NCBI RefSeq assembly: GCF_003573545.1 | Contig: NZ_QWET01000010.1 | Location: forward strand, 119,905 to 183,904 | Source: Mariniphaga sediminis | Lineage (GTDB): Bacteria; Bacteroidota; Bacteroidia; Bacteroidales; Prolixibacteraceae | Length of the DNA stretch: 64,000 bases | Reading direction: 5' to 3' | In this document: in pieces, positions 25,414-37,847 of the stretch | How the letters are laid out: the number at the start of each line of letters is the position of its first letter | Numbering within the stretch: position 1 is the stretch's first letter | The notes under the pieces: generated by a model | Seen by the model: the letters and a program-made list of their open reading frames with translations, nothing else | The model's database searches: none | Told to the model about the DNA's origin: nothing | Program-made: the position numbers and the translations under genes

Positions 25414-26181
25414 TCAATAGTGTTGTGTAAGCGCCGATCTCCACCAACTGTAATGTTTTAGTTCCAACTCTTCCGTTGTTGGAAACGGGAAATAAAGGAA
25501 ATATTCTCTTTCTCCAACAAAAAAGCCGTTTTTGATGGTGCGGAAAGAAAGGTCGCCCCGCATAAACCGTAACACCGTTTTGGTCAGTTTTCCTTTTGTT
25601 TCCTTTAATGTCAGCAGGCATTCCCGTAAATGATCCGGATTTGGATAAGGCAGGTTGTGCAGTGGCGCACCCGGGTTGGTAGCCAGTTCATTAAGCAGCA
25701 GTTCGGCAAAAAACAACTTAGGCGTGGAAACCGGCTTTTGAGTATTCGTTAAAAAACGAACAAACTCACCGGGCAGCAATTTGCTTGCCACCCGCGTAGT
25801 CGCCGGATTAAACTGCTGATACAGATGAATTTCATCGGATTCAATTTCTTCATACTCAGACGACTCAATTCCCAGTACTTTACCATCGTAGGTGGCAAGA
25901 TAAAGTTTTTTGATGGCTGCCAGCGGTGTTTTTTCCAGTACCCGGTAAATACCGAAAAATACCGAACGTTTTGGCTCTCCATTCGCATATGGCACAAGCC
26001 TGGCATCAATGTACTCGTGGGGCAGTTCTTTCATTTTCCCCGGATCAAGTTCAAAAAAAATGTTTTGTCCGCGGGTACGTTTTTTAGTGCCGACTGACAG
26101 GTAGTGGCCGAAATCTTCCGGCTTCAGGTGCGATGCAATAAACGATTCGGGAGTAAACACCAGGTAATAATACTTTTCCAT
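25414..26181 (-). CDS. Conserved hypothetical protein
   Basis: A 255-residue soluble protein without signal peptide or membrane segment. It starts MEKYYYLVFTPESFIASHLK, contains GTKKRTRGQNIFFELDP and YIDARLVPYANGEPKRSVFFGIYRV, and ends with ELELKHYSWWRSALTQHY. I do not recognise the family. Neighbours are unrelated (DUF4256 and katG). Confidence 0.6.
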   Translation of the reverse strand: MEKYYYLVFTPESFIASHLKPEDFGHYLSVGTKKRTRGQNIFFELDPGKMKELPHEYIDARLVPYANGEPKRSVFFGIYRVLEKTPLAAIKKLYLATYDGKVLGIESSEYEEIESDEIHLYQQFNPATTRVASKLLPGEFVRFLTNTQKPVSTPKLFFAELLLNELATNPGAPLHNLPYPNPDHLRECLLTLKETKGKLTKTVLRFMRGDLSFRTIKNGFFVGEREYFLYFPFPTTEELELKHYSWWRSALTQHY

Positions 26182-26535
26182 GGCTGCATTTTTTTGTTTT
26201 CCTACATAAAGTTACTGAAAAACAGCTGTGTTGTCAATGACTTAACACAGAAAATATGCAGGTATTCTCCCGTTGCATGTTTCTCTTCCATTCCCCGCTC
26301 AACACTTCCGGACGCAAAGCGGAACAAACAATTCGTCTGTTAAATCCAAATTAACAGGTGAAACTCAAATCATAGTTTTATTATCTATCAAAAAAATATT
26401 AACCTGAAGGACAGCTGAGAAAATCAGTTATACCGATATTATAAATAGTGAGCCGGCGACTCTAAGGCTCCGGCTCAATATAATTTAAATATATTTTTCA
26501 ATCCCTGTTGGCTTTAAGTGCCAAACAGTCAAACA
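26182..26535. other. Intergenic region holding the katG terminator
   Basis: There is no gene in this 354-bp stretch. The hairpin at 26450-26476 is the only clear element. Confidence 0.5.
26450..26476 (-). terminator. Candidate terminator of katG
   Basis: GAGCCGG and CCGGCTC form a perfect 7-bp stem with a 13-nt loop, 60 bp after the katG stop. A-T rich sequence flanks it on both sides, but no long U-run is present. Confidence 0.5.
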
Positions 26536-28782
<2,247 letters not shown>

Positions 28783-28840
28783 CTACTGACAAATTTGAAA
28801 TACTTCCTATTAATAAATCTTATCTGTCTATAATGATAAC

Positions 28841-28866
28841 TTATGGAGTTAATCTTAATTCCATAA
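28841..28866. promoter_or_regulatory. 26-bp palindrome upstream of katG, candidate peroxide-responsive operator
   Basis: TTATGGA-G-TTAA, a 2-bp centre, then TTAA-T-TCCATAA. All positions pair except one G/T wobble pair and the centre. It is 83-108 bp upstream of the katG ATG. Size and place fit a dimeric or tetrameric regulator such as OxyR or a Fur/PerR-type protein, but the bases do not exactly match a consensus known to me. Confidence 0.5.
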
Positions 28867-29067
28867 CTCTTGCAAATTACGAAATTACAGGTCGTTAAAA
28901 AATAAAAACAAGTGAATTGTAGTATTTGTTTGACGGGGTTGTTAATACAACATCTTTCCTACCCAAGAGAATCGGGTTCTTCTTCAAACATCTGAATAAA
29001 ATCAATTTCCAAAATACAACCATAAACAATATAGAGCCATCTAAAAGTTACTTCTGAAGGAAAAACG

Positions 29068-29103
29068 ATAAAAATGGGAAAGACAGACAATGTCTTACCT
29101 CCC
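29068..29103 (-). terminator. Terminator of the SGNH hydrolase gene
   Basis: AAGACA/TGTCTT with flanking GGG/CCC forms a hairpin 44 bp after the stop. On the minus strand it is followed by ATTTTTA and a further T-rich stretch. Confidence 0.6.
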
Positions 29104-29146
29104 TTTTGAGAAATGACTACGCAAGATTGTAAGAAGCAGAAAAAAA

Positions 29147-30520
29147 TTATTTCCGGTATCTTTGAATAAAAGCAGCCAGAGATATTCCCATATTTGGATA
29201 ATTGATATAGGGATGCGGGTTCCCTCTTTGAACTGGAATACTTCTTTTTCCCGTATACTCGGAATAAGGTTTTGTATAAGCAGAATCTGTTGAGAAGTTA
29301 TATCCGTTTATATTATCAATGGCAATTCCCGCATCAACAACATAAATATTTTCCGCCTCTCTTTTATCAAAATTCTCAATAATATTCTTGCGAAGCTCCC
29401 ACATACAAGCATTTTGTTTTGTTGTGAAATCACCTGCCTCATTATCCAATATACCACAAGAAGAACAGGGAATCATCAAAACAAATTTACCAGCTGGAAC
29501 GGCTTTATGATATGAAGCAACTAATTTTTCCATTTGTGTATTCCATAAAGAAAAATCAATCATTGATGGATCTGCCGCTCCTCTAAAATCATTTAAACCA
29601 AGAAATTCCACAAGAATAGAAGGAGCCTCCAATTGCCACATCGACAAATATTTCCCATAATCAAACCCCCACTCAAAATCTTCATACTTCACCTTCTGCC
29701 ACTTTTTACCATCGTATTTAACATAGGTGGCCAGTGAGTTATCAAACATGATATCATTTTTTTCAGGATTCTTCCTGTAACCCGTTTTTTCATCAAAAAG
29801 CAGCGATTGTATACCAAACCGGCCAACATTGTATGTTTCATCAAAGGTCCGGTTATCTTCCGGTTGCAAACGAATGGCATTGGCCAGTTTCCAGAAAGCT
29901 GTTGCTCCCCAGTATTTATGATCATCGGCAGGCTGCCAGAACCCGTTATAAGCATCTGTACGTTTATTGGTAACGGTAAAATATTTATTCAGAGTCCAGC
30001 CACCCCGGCCTTCATCTGCTTGTCCTGAATATCCTTTAACCTCACGCAATCCTATCATTTCAATATTTGGCACATAGCCTTTCTCCAATAGTGCATCTTT
30101 AAAAAAAGCTCCATGCGTATAACTATCGCCAATGATTGAAACCGTAACTGTATTTTCTCCACTACCCCTTTCTCCAACAACAATGGTGGATGTAACAGAC
30201 TTTATTGTATCGAAATAATCCTGATTAATTAAAGATGCAACCACCGAGGTTCCATCTAACGGATTATTAATACTTACTACTCTTTGAAAACGTCTTCCGT
30301 ATTTTGCTGTTCCTGAAAACCTGACAACATCCTGAAAAGGCCTCCACCGTCTTATCAAAGGTTCTATAAAAATGTTGTTCTGAACCTCTGAAAGCATATA
30401 TATTTTTGCGGGAAGACAAATGTCATTTTGAAATGGCTCATGTCCCTTATTCCTTGAATTCTGAGCTACTACTGACAAACTGAACCCTAAAAAAATAAAA
30501 GTAAATAAAGTTGACTTCAT
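29147..30520 (-). CDS. Secreted SGNH/GDSL-type hydrolase
   Basis: A 457-residue protein with a signal peptide (MKSTLFTFIFLGFSLSVVAQ). SGNH blocks are visible: block I VSIIGDSYTHGAFF near residue 128, block III VEFLGLNDFRG (GxND) near 310, and a C-terminal Asp/His region with GNPHPYINYPNMG near 440. It is probably an esterase or deacetylase acting on carbohydrate. It lies 153 bp downstream of the GH29 fucosidase gene, so both may treat the same glycan. The ATG at 30520 is preferred over the GTG at 30526. Confidence 0.72.
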   Translation of the reverse strand: MKSTLFTFIFLGFSLSVVAQNSRNKGHEPFQNDICLPAKIYMLSEVQNNIFIEPLIRRWRPFQDVVRFSGTAKYGRRFQRVVSINNPLDGTSVVASLINQDYFDTIKSVTSTIVVGERGSGENTVTVSIIGDSYTHGAFFKDALLEKGYVPNIEMIGLREVKGYSGQADEGRGGWTLNKYFTVTNKRTDAYNGFWQPADDHKYWGATAFWKLANAIRLQPEDNRTFDETYNVGRFGIQSLLFDEKTGYRKNPEKNDIMFDNSLATYVKYDGKKWQKVKYEDFEWGFDYGKYLSMWQLEAPSILVEFLGLNDFRGAADPSMIDFSLWNTQMEKLVASYHKAVPAGKFVLMIPCSSCGILDNEAGDFTTKQNACMWELRKNIIENFDKREAENIYVVDAGIAIDNINGYNFSTDSAYTKPYSEYTGKRSIPVQRGNPHPYINYPNMGISLAAFIQRYRK

Positions 30521-30673
30521 GTACACGCCCTCTGTTTAACTAATTTATTGTTGAGCAGATTTTTATCCAAAAGGTTCTGCAATTCTCTGCCACCCTTTCA
30601 ATACTTATATAAATTTTGGAAACTGTCCGTTGGTTTCTGTTTCCCAAAAATCTCCTGTAATGATCTTTAGAAA

Positions 30674-32125
30674 CTAATAAACCTCCACATTGGAGATAAC
30701 CGGGCAAGCCCTTGAATCATTAATACGAAGTCGAATTTGTTCGGTTTCAACTGGTTCCATCTTCACAATGCGTTTAAGTCCGATGGTAGTTCCTTGTGCA
30801 ACCTGTTGCCATTCTCCATTTTTAAACACGTCAACAGAAAATGATTTTACCCGCTGTCCCAGTTTCAAATATTCCTGAATCAAAACATAATTTACCCGCG
30901 TTGGCTTTTCAAACGTTACAGAAATAGTCCCTGTTTTTACATCATCATTTGTAGCCCAGTAGGTTTCTTTATTTCCATCTGTTAATTTAGAAGCATCAAA
31001 ATTGTCTGAATTTCCACGATACGAATCTACTTCAATTTTTGCGCCAGCTGCCAGATTTGTGGCAAACGTTTTATCTATTTTTTCCTTCCATCCTTTCAGC
31101 GAAGCAATGTCCTGCTCAGGAATCAACCCGCGCCTGTCGGGTGTCACGTTTAATAACAGCGGCGCCCCTCTGCCCACTGAGTTAAGATAAATATCATACA
31201 ACTGATCGGGTGTTTTTACCAATGTATCTTCCGAAGCGTGATAAAACCAACCATGCCGAATGGAAACATCTACTTCGGCCGGCATCCAAACATTTCCATT
31301 TATATCACCCGTATTTAATACTTTAATACGCTTTTTTCCCATCGCCAGCAATGTATCGGGATTAACCATATTCCAATTTGTTTCACCAATATATCCCTGC
31401 TCATTTCCGCACCAGCGGCTTTCGGTAAGCGAATTCCTTGCATCGCCGCGAATAAGAGTATTGGCATTATGCTCCTTTACAATTTTAAAAGTTTCATCCC
31501 ACTTGTAATATACCTGATCATCTATTTTACGTGTCTCCCTTGCTCCTCCGTAATAGCCGTCTCCACCATTTGCCCCGTCAAACCAAATTTCAAATATGGG
31601 CCCGTAATTATCCAATAATTCATTTAACTGATTCTGATAATATTCGACATAGGCAGGTCTGCCATATTCTGCGTGATTCCTATCCCATGGAGAAAGATAA
31701 ATTCCGAACTCCAAATCATTTCTGTCACAAGCCTTTTTCAACTCTCCCACTACATCGCCATTACCATTTTGCCAATTGATGTTTTTAACTGAATGGTCGG
31801 TAAACTCGCTGGGCCATAAACAAAACCCATCATGATGCTTTGCCGTAAGAATAGCCCCTTTAAATCCTGCCTCTTTCAATGTTTTTACCCATTGCTCCGG
31901 GTCAAAATCAACAGGATTGAAAACATTCGGGTCCTCATCCCCATATCCCCACTCCTTGTCAGTAAAAGTGTTTACGGTGAAATGAATGAAGGCGAATAAC
32001 TCTTTCTCCTGCCAATCCAGTTGTACCTGCGTCGGCACCGGGAAAACAACATCCGGAGGTGCTACTTTATTTTTATTTATACATGCGGATACAATTACCA
32101 GGAATACAAAATAAATTTTTCTCAT
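30674..32125 (-). CDS. GH29 alpha-L-fucosidase lipoprotein with C-terminal discoidin-like domain
   Basis: A 483-residue protein. The lipoprotein signal MRKIYFVFLVIVSAC has lipobox VSAC. The GH29 domain (about 30-335) shows FIHFTVNTFTDKEWGYG, AILTAKHHDGFCLWPSEFTDHS, GIYLSPWDRNHAEYG and the nucleophile Asp in IFEIWFDGANGG, then LLNVTPDRRGLIP. Residues about 345-483 form an F5/8 type C domain (SKLTDGNKETYWATNDD). It removes alpha-L-fucose at the cell surface or in the periplasm. The ATG at 32125 is used; the GTG at 32131 is an alternative. Confidence 0.92.
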   Translation of the reverse strand: MRKIYFVFLVIVSACINKNKVAPPDVVFPVPTQVQLDWQEKELFAFIHFTVNTFTDKEWGYGDEDPNVFNPVDFDPEQWVKTLKEAGFKGAILTAKHHDGFCLWPSEFTDHSVKNINWQNGNGDVVGELKKACDRNDLEFGIYLSPWDRNHAEYGRPAYVEYYQNQLNELLDNYGPIFEIWFDGANGGDGYYGGARETRKIDDQVYYKWDETFKIVKEHNANTLIRGDARNSLTESRWCGNEQGYIGETNWNMVNPDTLLAMGKKRIKVLNTGDINGNVWMPAEVDVSIRHGWFYHASEDTLVKTPDQLYDIYLNSVGRGAPLLLNVTPDRRGLIPEQDIASLKGWKEKIDKTFATNLAAGAKIEVDSYRGNSDNFDASKLTDGNKETYWATNDDVKTGTISVTFEKPTRVNYVLIQEYLKLGQRVKSFSVDVFKNGEWQQVAQGTTIGLKRIVKMEPVETEQIRLRINDSRACPVISNVEVY

Positions 32126-32279
32126 AACCACCTATTTATCTAATTTTTCTCAAATATGCGAAAATTATGGTAAATACCCTTTACTTCTTCTTTCTGATTG
32201 AAACCTCCCATTCAGTTCAAAGTCCCTTTTTCCTGGCCTACAAAGGATTGTCCTGTTAAAACATAAACTTCGGGAAATA

Positions 32280-32311
32280 GTCATTCAGTCCCGCTACCGG
32301 AACTGAATGAC
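32280..32311 (-). terminator. Terminator after the tatD-type gene
   Basis: GTCATTCAGT and ACTGAATGAC form a perfect 10-bp stem, with additional CC/GG pairing inside the loop, 23 bp after the stop. It separates the methionine cluster from the fucosidase gene. The minus-strand tail is TATTTCCC, so the U-run is weak. Confidence 0.7.
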
Positions 32312-32333
32312 TTCCCCAACCCATCATTCTTTT

Positions 32334-33023
32334 TCAGATATTGAAGCTGACATTCTCGATACGGTTAAAATTTTCCCAAACAGCTTCTTTTAGTATTTCA
32401 GAAGAAATATTTTTTAACGCTGCACCCTTTTCATAAACCATTTCTACCGAACCTTCCCATTCATCGGTTTCAATAAAAATCTTATCTAGGGGTAACAGCC
32501 GGAATGACTCTACGGCTTTGGAATTTTCTTCAAAAAGCGCTTTCCCAAAGGAAAACAGAATCTTTTTAGTTGAAAGCTGCTGTGTCATTTCGGGGCTCCC
32601 ATTGTAGCCGTGAAAAATCCAGGGAATTACAGGCTTATTTTGATTATGCCATTCCATAATCTCATTCCAGGCTTTAACACAATGAATGATCAACGGTTTC
32701 TGGTATTCTTCGGCCATAAAAGCCTGCACGTTAAAAACCCGTATTTGTTCCCTAAAATCGGTTTTCGCCAATTTATCGAGGCCACACTCCCCCACAAATA
32801 TTACATGGTCAAGTTCCAGGGCATCTTCCATCATCAGCAGCCGATCGTTGTTCTCATCTTTAGATTTTATTTCCCACGGATGTAGTCCAACTGAAAAAAA
32901 GTTCTTCCCGGTAAAAACCGGAATATCATCTCCCGGATAAATATTACCCACTTTAACTGTATCCTCCGGAGCCTGGAGGTGATGTGTGTGAATATCAATA
33001 AACGGGACCGGGTTCACAATCAA
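32334..33023 (-). CDS. TatD-type metal-dependent hydrolase
   Basis: A 229-residue amidohydrolase-fold protein, somewhat short for TatD DNases (about 260). FIDIHTHHL (metal HxH), FFSVGLHPWEI, VIFVGECGLDKLA (Glu ligand), PLIIHCVKAWNE and FIETDEWEG (terminal Asp) follow the TatD order. It likely acts as a nuclease or other metal hydrolase. No ATG is available: it starts at TTG 33023 or GTG 33017, only 4 bp after the elbB stop, so coupling is likely. Confidence 0.8.
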   Translation of the reverse strand: MIVNPVPFIDIHTHHLQAPEDTVKVGNIYPGDDIPVFTGKNFFSVGLHPWEIKSKDENNDRLLMMEDALELDHVIFVGECGLDKLAKTDFREQIRVFNVQAFMAEEYQKPLIIHCVKAWNEIMEWHNQNKPVIPWIFHGYNGSPEMTQQLSTKKILFSFGKALFEENSKAVESFRLLPLDKIFIETDEWEGSVEMVYEKGAALKNISSEILKEAVWENFNRIENVSFNI

Positions 33024-33027
33024 TGTT

Positions 33028-33675
33028 TTAAATCATTTCAAGTATTTTCACTACTACATTCTCAGCTCCGTCAGCAATTTGGTCGATGGTAGCATCCAGC
33101 ATGTAACATGGAGAGCTAACCAATTTGTATTTTTCATCAACCACAATTTCGCCATGTGTTGATTTCACATGGATTCCGCCAAAATTTTCTATGGCATTTG
33201 CATCTGCATCATCCTCGCCGACCGTTACATTAACATCTCCTAAAATCTTTGCCACCAAAACAGGAGCAATACACAAAGCGCCAATTGGCTTCCCGGCATC
33301 CACCGTATTTCGGATGGCATTCTCTGCCTCGGGAATAACCACACAATCAACACCATCAAATGCATAGGAACAAAAATTCTTTGCCACGCCAAACCCACCC
33401 GGGAAAATAATGGCATCAAAATCCGCCGCATTATACTCATTCAGGGGTTTGATATTTCCTCGTGCAATGCGTGCCGCTTCCACCATTACATTTCTTATTT
33501 CAGGCATTTCTTCGCCTGTTACATGGTTAACCACATGTGTCTGGATAATATCAGGTGCAAAGCACTGGTATTGCGCCCCATTCCTTGCAATAGACAGCAT
33601 TGTCAGGGTTGCCTCATGAATTTCTGCTCCATCATAAACTCCGTTTCCAGCCAAAACAACTGCGATTTTCTTCAT
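33028..33675 (-). CDS. elbB: Isoprenoid biosynthesis glyoxalase ElbB
   Basis: A 215-residue DJ-1/PfpI-like protein matching ElbB across its length: VVLAGNGVYDGAEIHEAT at the start, CFAPD, VEAARIARGNI, FPGGFGVAKNFCSYAFDG and GKPIGALCIAPVLVAK, with the nucleophile Cys in ALCIAP. Glyoxalase activity has been reported for E. coli ElbB; its role in isoprenoid metabolism is uncertain. It is cytoplasmic and lies between metA and the tatD-type gene. Confidence 0.93.
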   Translation of the reverse strand: MKKIAVVLAGNGVYDGAEIHEATLTMLSIARNGAQYQCFAPDIIQTHVVNHVTGEEMPEIRNVMVEAARIARGNIKPLNEYNAADFDAIIFPGGFGVAKNFCSYAFDGVDCVVIPEAENAIRNTVDAGKPIGALCIAPVLVAKILGDVNVTVGEDDADANAIENFGGIHVKSTHGEIVVDEKYKLVSSPCYMLDATIDQIADGAENVVVKILEMI

Positions 33676-33736
33676 TTTTTCGATTTTTAGTTTTTTTTCA
33701 AAATTACGGTTTTGTGGGGGAAAAATAAAAAATACC

Positions 33737-34654
33737 TCAGCTAATTTCTTCTAAATTGAAAGGTGTTTCCTGGTAAACGTAATAATTCAACCAATTGGAG
33801 AACAACATATTAGCAGTAGACCCCCAGCGCATTTGTGGTATTTGGGAAGGATCGTTACCAGGATAATAGTTTACAGGGATATCAATGGGTAGTTTTTTAG
33901 CCAAATCACGCTTATACTCTTTGTCAAGTGTATGGCGCGAATATTCTGAATGCCCGGTAATAAACAGTTGCCGGCCATTTTTTGCTTTAACTACAGCTAC
34001 CCCGGCCTCTTTCGAACTGACAATTACCTCCAGCCCTTCCACCTTTTCAATGTCTTCAGCCCTGATTTCCGTATGGCGCGAATGGGGCATATAAAAGACA
34101 TCATCAAACCCTCTTAAAATGGGTAGCTGAGAATTTGTATGCGTGTGTTCAAATACTCCAAATATTTTCCGGGGAAGTTCATACTTGGGAATTTTATAAT
34201 AATGATGCAGTCCGGCCTGCGCTGCCCAGCAAATAAAAAGGCTGGAATAAACGTGGTGCTCTGCCCAGTCGAGAATTTCTTTCATTTCCTCCCAGTAATC
34301 CACTTCCTCAAAAGGCAGTAATTCAACCGGCGCACCTGTTATAATCATTCCGTCGTACTTTTTGTTCTTTAACGCATCAAAGTTCCGGTAAAACTGCTGC
34401 ATGTGTTCCGACGAGGTGTTTTTGGAAGTATGCCCTTTCATTTTCAAAAAATCAATCTCAATCTGTAAGGGGGAATTGGACAATAATCGAAGCAAATCGG
34501 TTTCCGTGGTCACTTTCAATGGCATCAGGTTAAGAATAACAATTCTCAAAGGCCGGATATCCTGATGTGCCGCACGCGATTCATCCATCACAAAAATATT
34601 CTCTTCCTGGAGAAGTTTGATGGCGGGTAATTTGTCGGGAACATTTACTGGCAT
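33737..34654 (-). CDS. metA: Homoserine O-acetyltransferase, MetA type
   Basis: A 305-residue MetA-fold enzyme for the first step of methionine synthesis from homoserine. The catalytic triad is intact: C142 in FICWAAQAG, and H235 and E237 in TGHSEYSRHT, with numbering identical to E. coli. Residue 111 is Glu (GAPVELL), whereas succinyl-specific enzymes have Gly. Glu111 is known to favour acetyl-CoA, so the product should be O-acetylhomoserine. That fits the adjacent O-acetylhomoserine sulfhydrylase MetY. It lies 102 bp after metY with a hairpin in the gap. Confidence 0.95.
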   Translation of the reverse strand: MPVNVPDKLPAIKLLQEENIFVMDESRAAHQDIRPLRIVILNLMPLKVTTETDLLRLLSNSPLQIEIDFLKMKGHTSKNTSSEHMQQFYRNFDALKNKKYDGMIITGAPVELLPFEEVDYWEEMKEILDWAEHHVYSSLFICWAAQAGLHHYYKIPKYELPRKIFGVFEHTHTNSQLPILRGFDDVFYMPHSRHTEIRAEDIEKVEGLEVIVSSKEAGVAVVKAKNGRQLFITGHSEYSRHTLDKEYKRDLAKKLPIDIPVNYYPGNDPSQIPQMRWGSTANMLFSNWLNYYVYQETPFNLEEIS

Positions 34655-34682
34655 CTCTTTTAGTATTAAGATTTTTACATGA

Positions 34683-34725
34683 GAGTAATGAGAAAGCTAC
34701 TGACAAACAGGCCTTCTCACTACTC
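34683..34725 (-). repeat. Hairpin in the metY-metA gap
   Basis: GAGTAATGAGAA (34683-34694) pairs with TTCTCACTACTC (34714-34725) with one mismatch, a 12-bp stem and 19-nt loop. It is followed by no U-run, so it may stabilise or process the mRNA or attenuate, rather than terminate. Confidence 0.5.
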
Positions 34726-34756
34726 TTTACTCGTTATCATTCAAGTTTTTAAATAA

Positions 34757-36067
<1,311 letters not shown>

Positions 36068-36079
36068 TTATTTTTTGGG

Positions 36080-37429
36080 TTAAAAATTAAAATCGTCTTT
36101 TTGCGGTGCGTTAAAAAACGCATTGTAAATTTCACATACACTTTTTTCTTTATCCGATGTTTTTACTACCAGGTAACTTACAAGATCAGATGCGCCGGAG
36201 CCGCTCAAAACCACATTGATTTTACTCCTTGCTACTGCTCCAAAAATTTTAGCCGATACGCCATAACTTTGCTGCATTCCGTGACCTACCACACCCACCA
36301 GTGATACATCTTCGATAACAGTTATTTCCTGCACCGATGAAAAACCCAGTTGACGGATCAGTTTATGGGCTCTGTTTCCCGTTTCCCGTTCCAGTATTAA
36401 ATTGATAGAAACCTGTGAAGTAATGACCGACTTGATGTTGATTCCTGCCAAATTCAACTGCGAAGTCACTTTCGCAAGAATACCCGGTTTGAGCCCTACT
36501 CCCGGCCCGTCGAGCCGCAATAAAGAAACATCGTCGGTACAAGCAACACTTTTTACAACCTGTCTTTCCACAAAGGTTTCGGTATTAATTACTGTATCGA
36601 TCTTTCCTTCACCTGAATCAGTATTAACAACATAAATGGGAATGTGTTCAGCCTCCAGCGGCTCTACCGTACGGGGATGAAAAGAATAGTGATCGAAATA
36701 GGCCAGTTCACTGGCTTCGGAATAGGTGAGCCGTTCCATACGCGGGGAGTCAGGAACTATGGCAGGATCTGCCCGTAAAAAGTCATGATCCAGTCCCCAC
36801 AATTCCAGCTTAGATGCTTTTAATTCCCGGGTTAAAAAAGCCGCCGTGTAATCGGCAGCGGTTTTACCGGCCCTTGCAATTTTACCTTTTTCGGTGACCC
36901 CGTAGGATCCCGGAAACAGGAAAAACCTACCGGAAAGTTCAGCCAGCTTTTGGTTGTTTACCGACAGAAAAGTGGCATTCCCAAAATCGGGGGTAACAAG
37001 CAGTTCTATGTGTTCAGGCCATAAAACCTGAACTGTAATTCCCTGCTTCTCCAGCCGGTCTTTCAGAATTTCCACCGTCAGTTTTTCACTGAAACTAAGC
37101 AGCTGATCTTTCAGGGCTTCGGAATAATCACCAATCAATCCAATCCCTTTCAGGATTCCTGTGACCTGTTCCACCAGGATAGTGTAAGATGAAGACGGTT
37201 TACTTCCTGTCCGCTCAGCATAAACGGCAATCAATTTTTCATAAACAGAACCTGAATCAGTCCTAAAAGCTTCATCCACTGCAGTACGAATAATTTTTAG
37301 TATTTCCGGCACTGCAGAGGAAACAATAAAACTGCGGTCACGCTGCTTCGTTAAAAAAGCAGTCAAATTTTTAATGGATGTGGTATTGCCTGCATGGCTA
37401 CCACCCAATCGAATAACTTTATCCGACAT
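36080..37429 (-). CDS. Aspartokinase-like protein with degenerate ATP-site motifs and two ACT domains
   Basis: A 449-residue protein with the layout of monofunctional aspartokinase: kinase domain (about 1-285), where ELWGLDHDFLRADPAIVPDS, ASELAYFDHYSFHPRTVEP and IPIYVVNT match the family, then two ACT domains (about 300-440). However, the N-terminal signature KFGGTS is RLGGSH (residues 7-12), and the GRGGSD loop is GKTAAD (188-193). The kinase activity is therefore uncertain. It is the first gene of the metY-metA operon, behind a canonical promoter and a long leader. It may be an active divergent enzyme or a regulatory ACT protein. Confidence 0.75.
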   Translation of the reverse strand: MSDKVIRLGGSHAGNTTSIKNLTAFLTKQRDRSFIVSSAVPEILKIIRTAVDEAFRTDSGSVYEKLIAVYAERTGSKPSSSYTILVEQVTGILKGIGLIGDYSEALKDQLLSFSEKLTVEILKDRLEKQGITVQVLWPEHIELLVTPDFGNATFLSVNNQKLAELSGRFFLFPGSYGVTEKGKIARAGKTAADYTAAFLTRELKASKLELWGLDHDFLRADPAIVPDSPRMERLTYSEASELAYFDHYSFHPRTVEPLEAEHIPIYVVNTDSGEGKIDTVINTETFVERQVVKSVACTDDVSLLRLDGPGVGLKPGILAKVTSQLNLAGINIKSVITSQVSINLILERETGNRAHKLIRQLGFSSVQEITVIEDVSLVGVVGHGMQQSYGVSAKIFGAVARSKINVVLSGSGASDLVSYLVVKTSDKEKSVCEIYNAFFNAPQKDDFNF

Positions 37430-37484
37430 AGTATGTAAAATAAGAAAAGTAAAACTTTGATTTATTGAACGCTAAAACCTGTGT

Positions 37485-37518
37485 GCCTTCAATCAATGGG
37501 AAACCACCGAGTGAAGGC
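37485..37518 (-). promoter_or_regulatory. Hairpin in the leader of the aspartokinase-metY-metA operon
   Basis: GCCTTCA (37485-37491) pairs with TGAAGGC (37512-37518), a 7-bp stem with a 20-nt loop. A second small stem CGGG/CCCG lies at 37568-37580. Leader length and position are what a riboswitch or attenuator would need; I could not match it to SAM-I or SAM-II consensus by eye. Confidence 0.45.
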
Positions 37519-37641
37519 TAGCGCATAGACATGAAAAAGGACGGTACAATAAATTCACAAACCCAGGCGGGATTTGCCCGGTCATTTTTTGAAGTATTTC
37601 GAAAATGTGAATTCATTTTTTTTACCGATTTTTTCAGAGTA

Positions 37642-37672
37642 CAAATATACGTGGTTCTTCTGAAAAACCAAA
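37642..37672 (-). promoter_or_regulatory. Promoter of the aspartokinase-metY-metA-elbB-tatD operon
   Basis: On the minus strand TTTG (37672-37669), a 19-bp spacer and TATATTTG (37649-37642) match the Bacteroidota consensus perfectly. Transcription should start near 37635, giving a leader of about 205 nt. Confidence 0.8.
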
Positions 37673-37789
37673 CTTATTTGGAATGAGTTTAGATAAAGAT
37701 CACATTAAAACTTTTTAACTATCTGTGAACAAAATTCGATACTGGCAGGTTTAAATTGGCATGTTCAGAAGGTGAAACAAGCCAATACA

Positions 37790-37820
37790 TTTTATTTATA
37801 TTTAAACTCAATTAACTTTG
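37790..37820 (+). promoter_or_regulatory. Promoter of fabI
   Basis: TTTT (37790-37793, one mismatch), a 19-bp spacer and TAACTTTG (37813-37820, perfect TAnnTTTG), 28 bp before the ATG. Confidence 0.7.
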
Positions 37821-37847
37821 CACCGCAAAAATTCATAATAAGATACC

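Larger units (their letters stand above)
37430..37847. other. Divergent intergenic region between aspartokinase-like and fabI genes
   Basis: This 418-bp gap holds two divergent Bacteroidota-type promoters and, on the minus side, a transcribed leader of about 200 nt with hairpins. Confidence 0.7.

Noticed and set aside
37430..37640. SAM-II riboswitch upstream of the aspartokinase-metY-metA operon.
   Set aside because: The GCTAAA-type motif appears only on the non-transcribed strand, and the loop does not match the SAM-II pattern as I remember it. Kept only as an unassigned leader.
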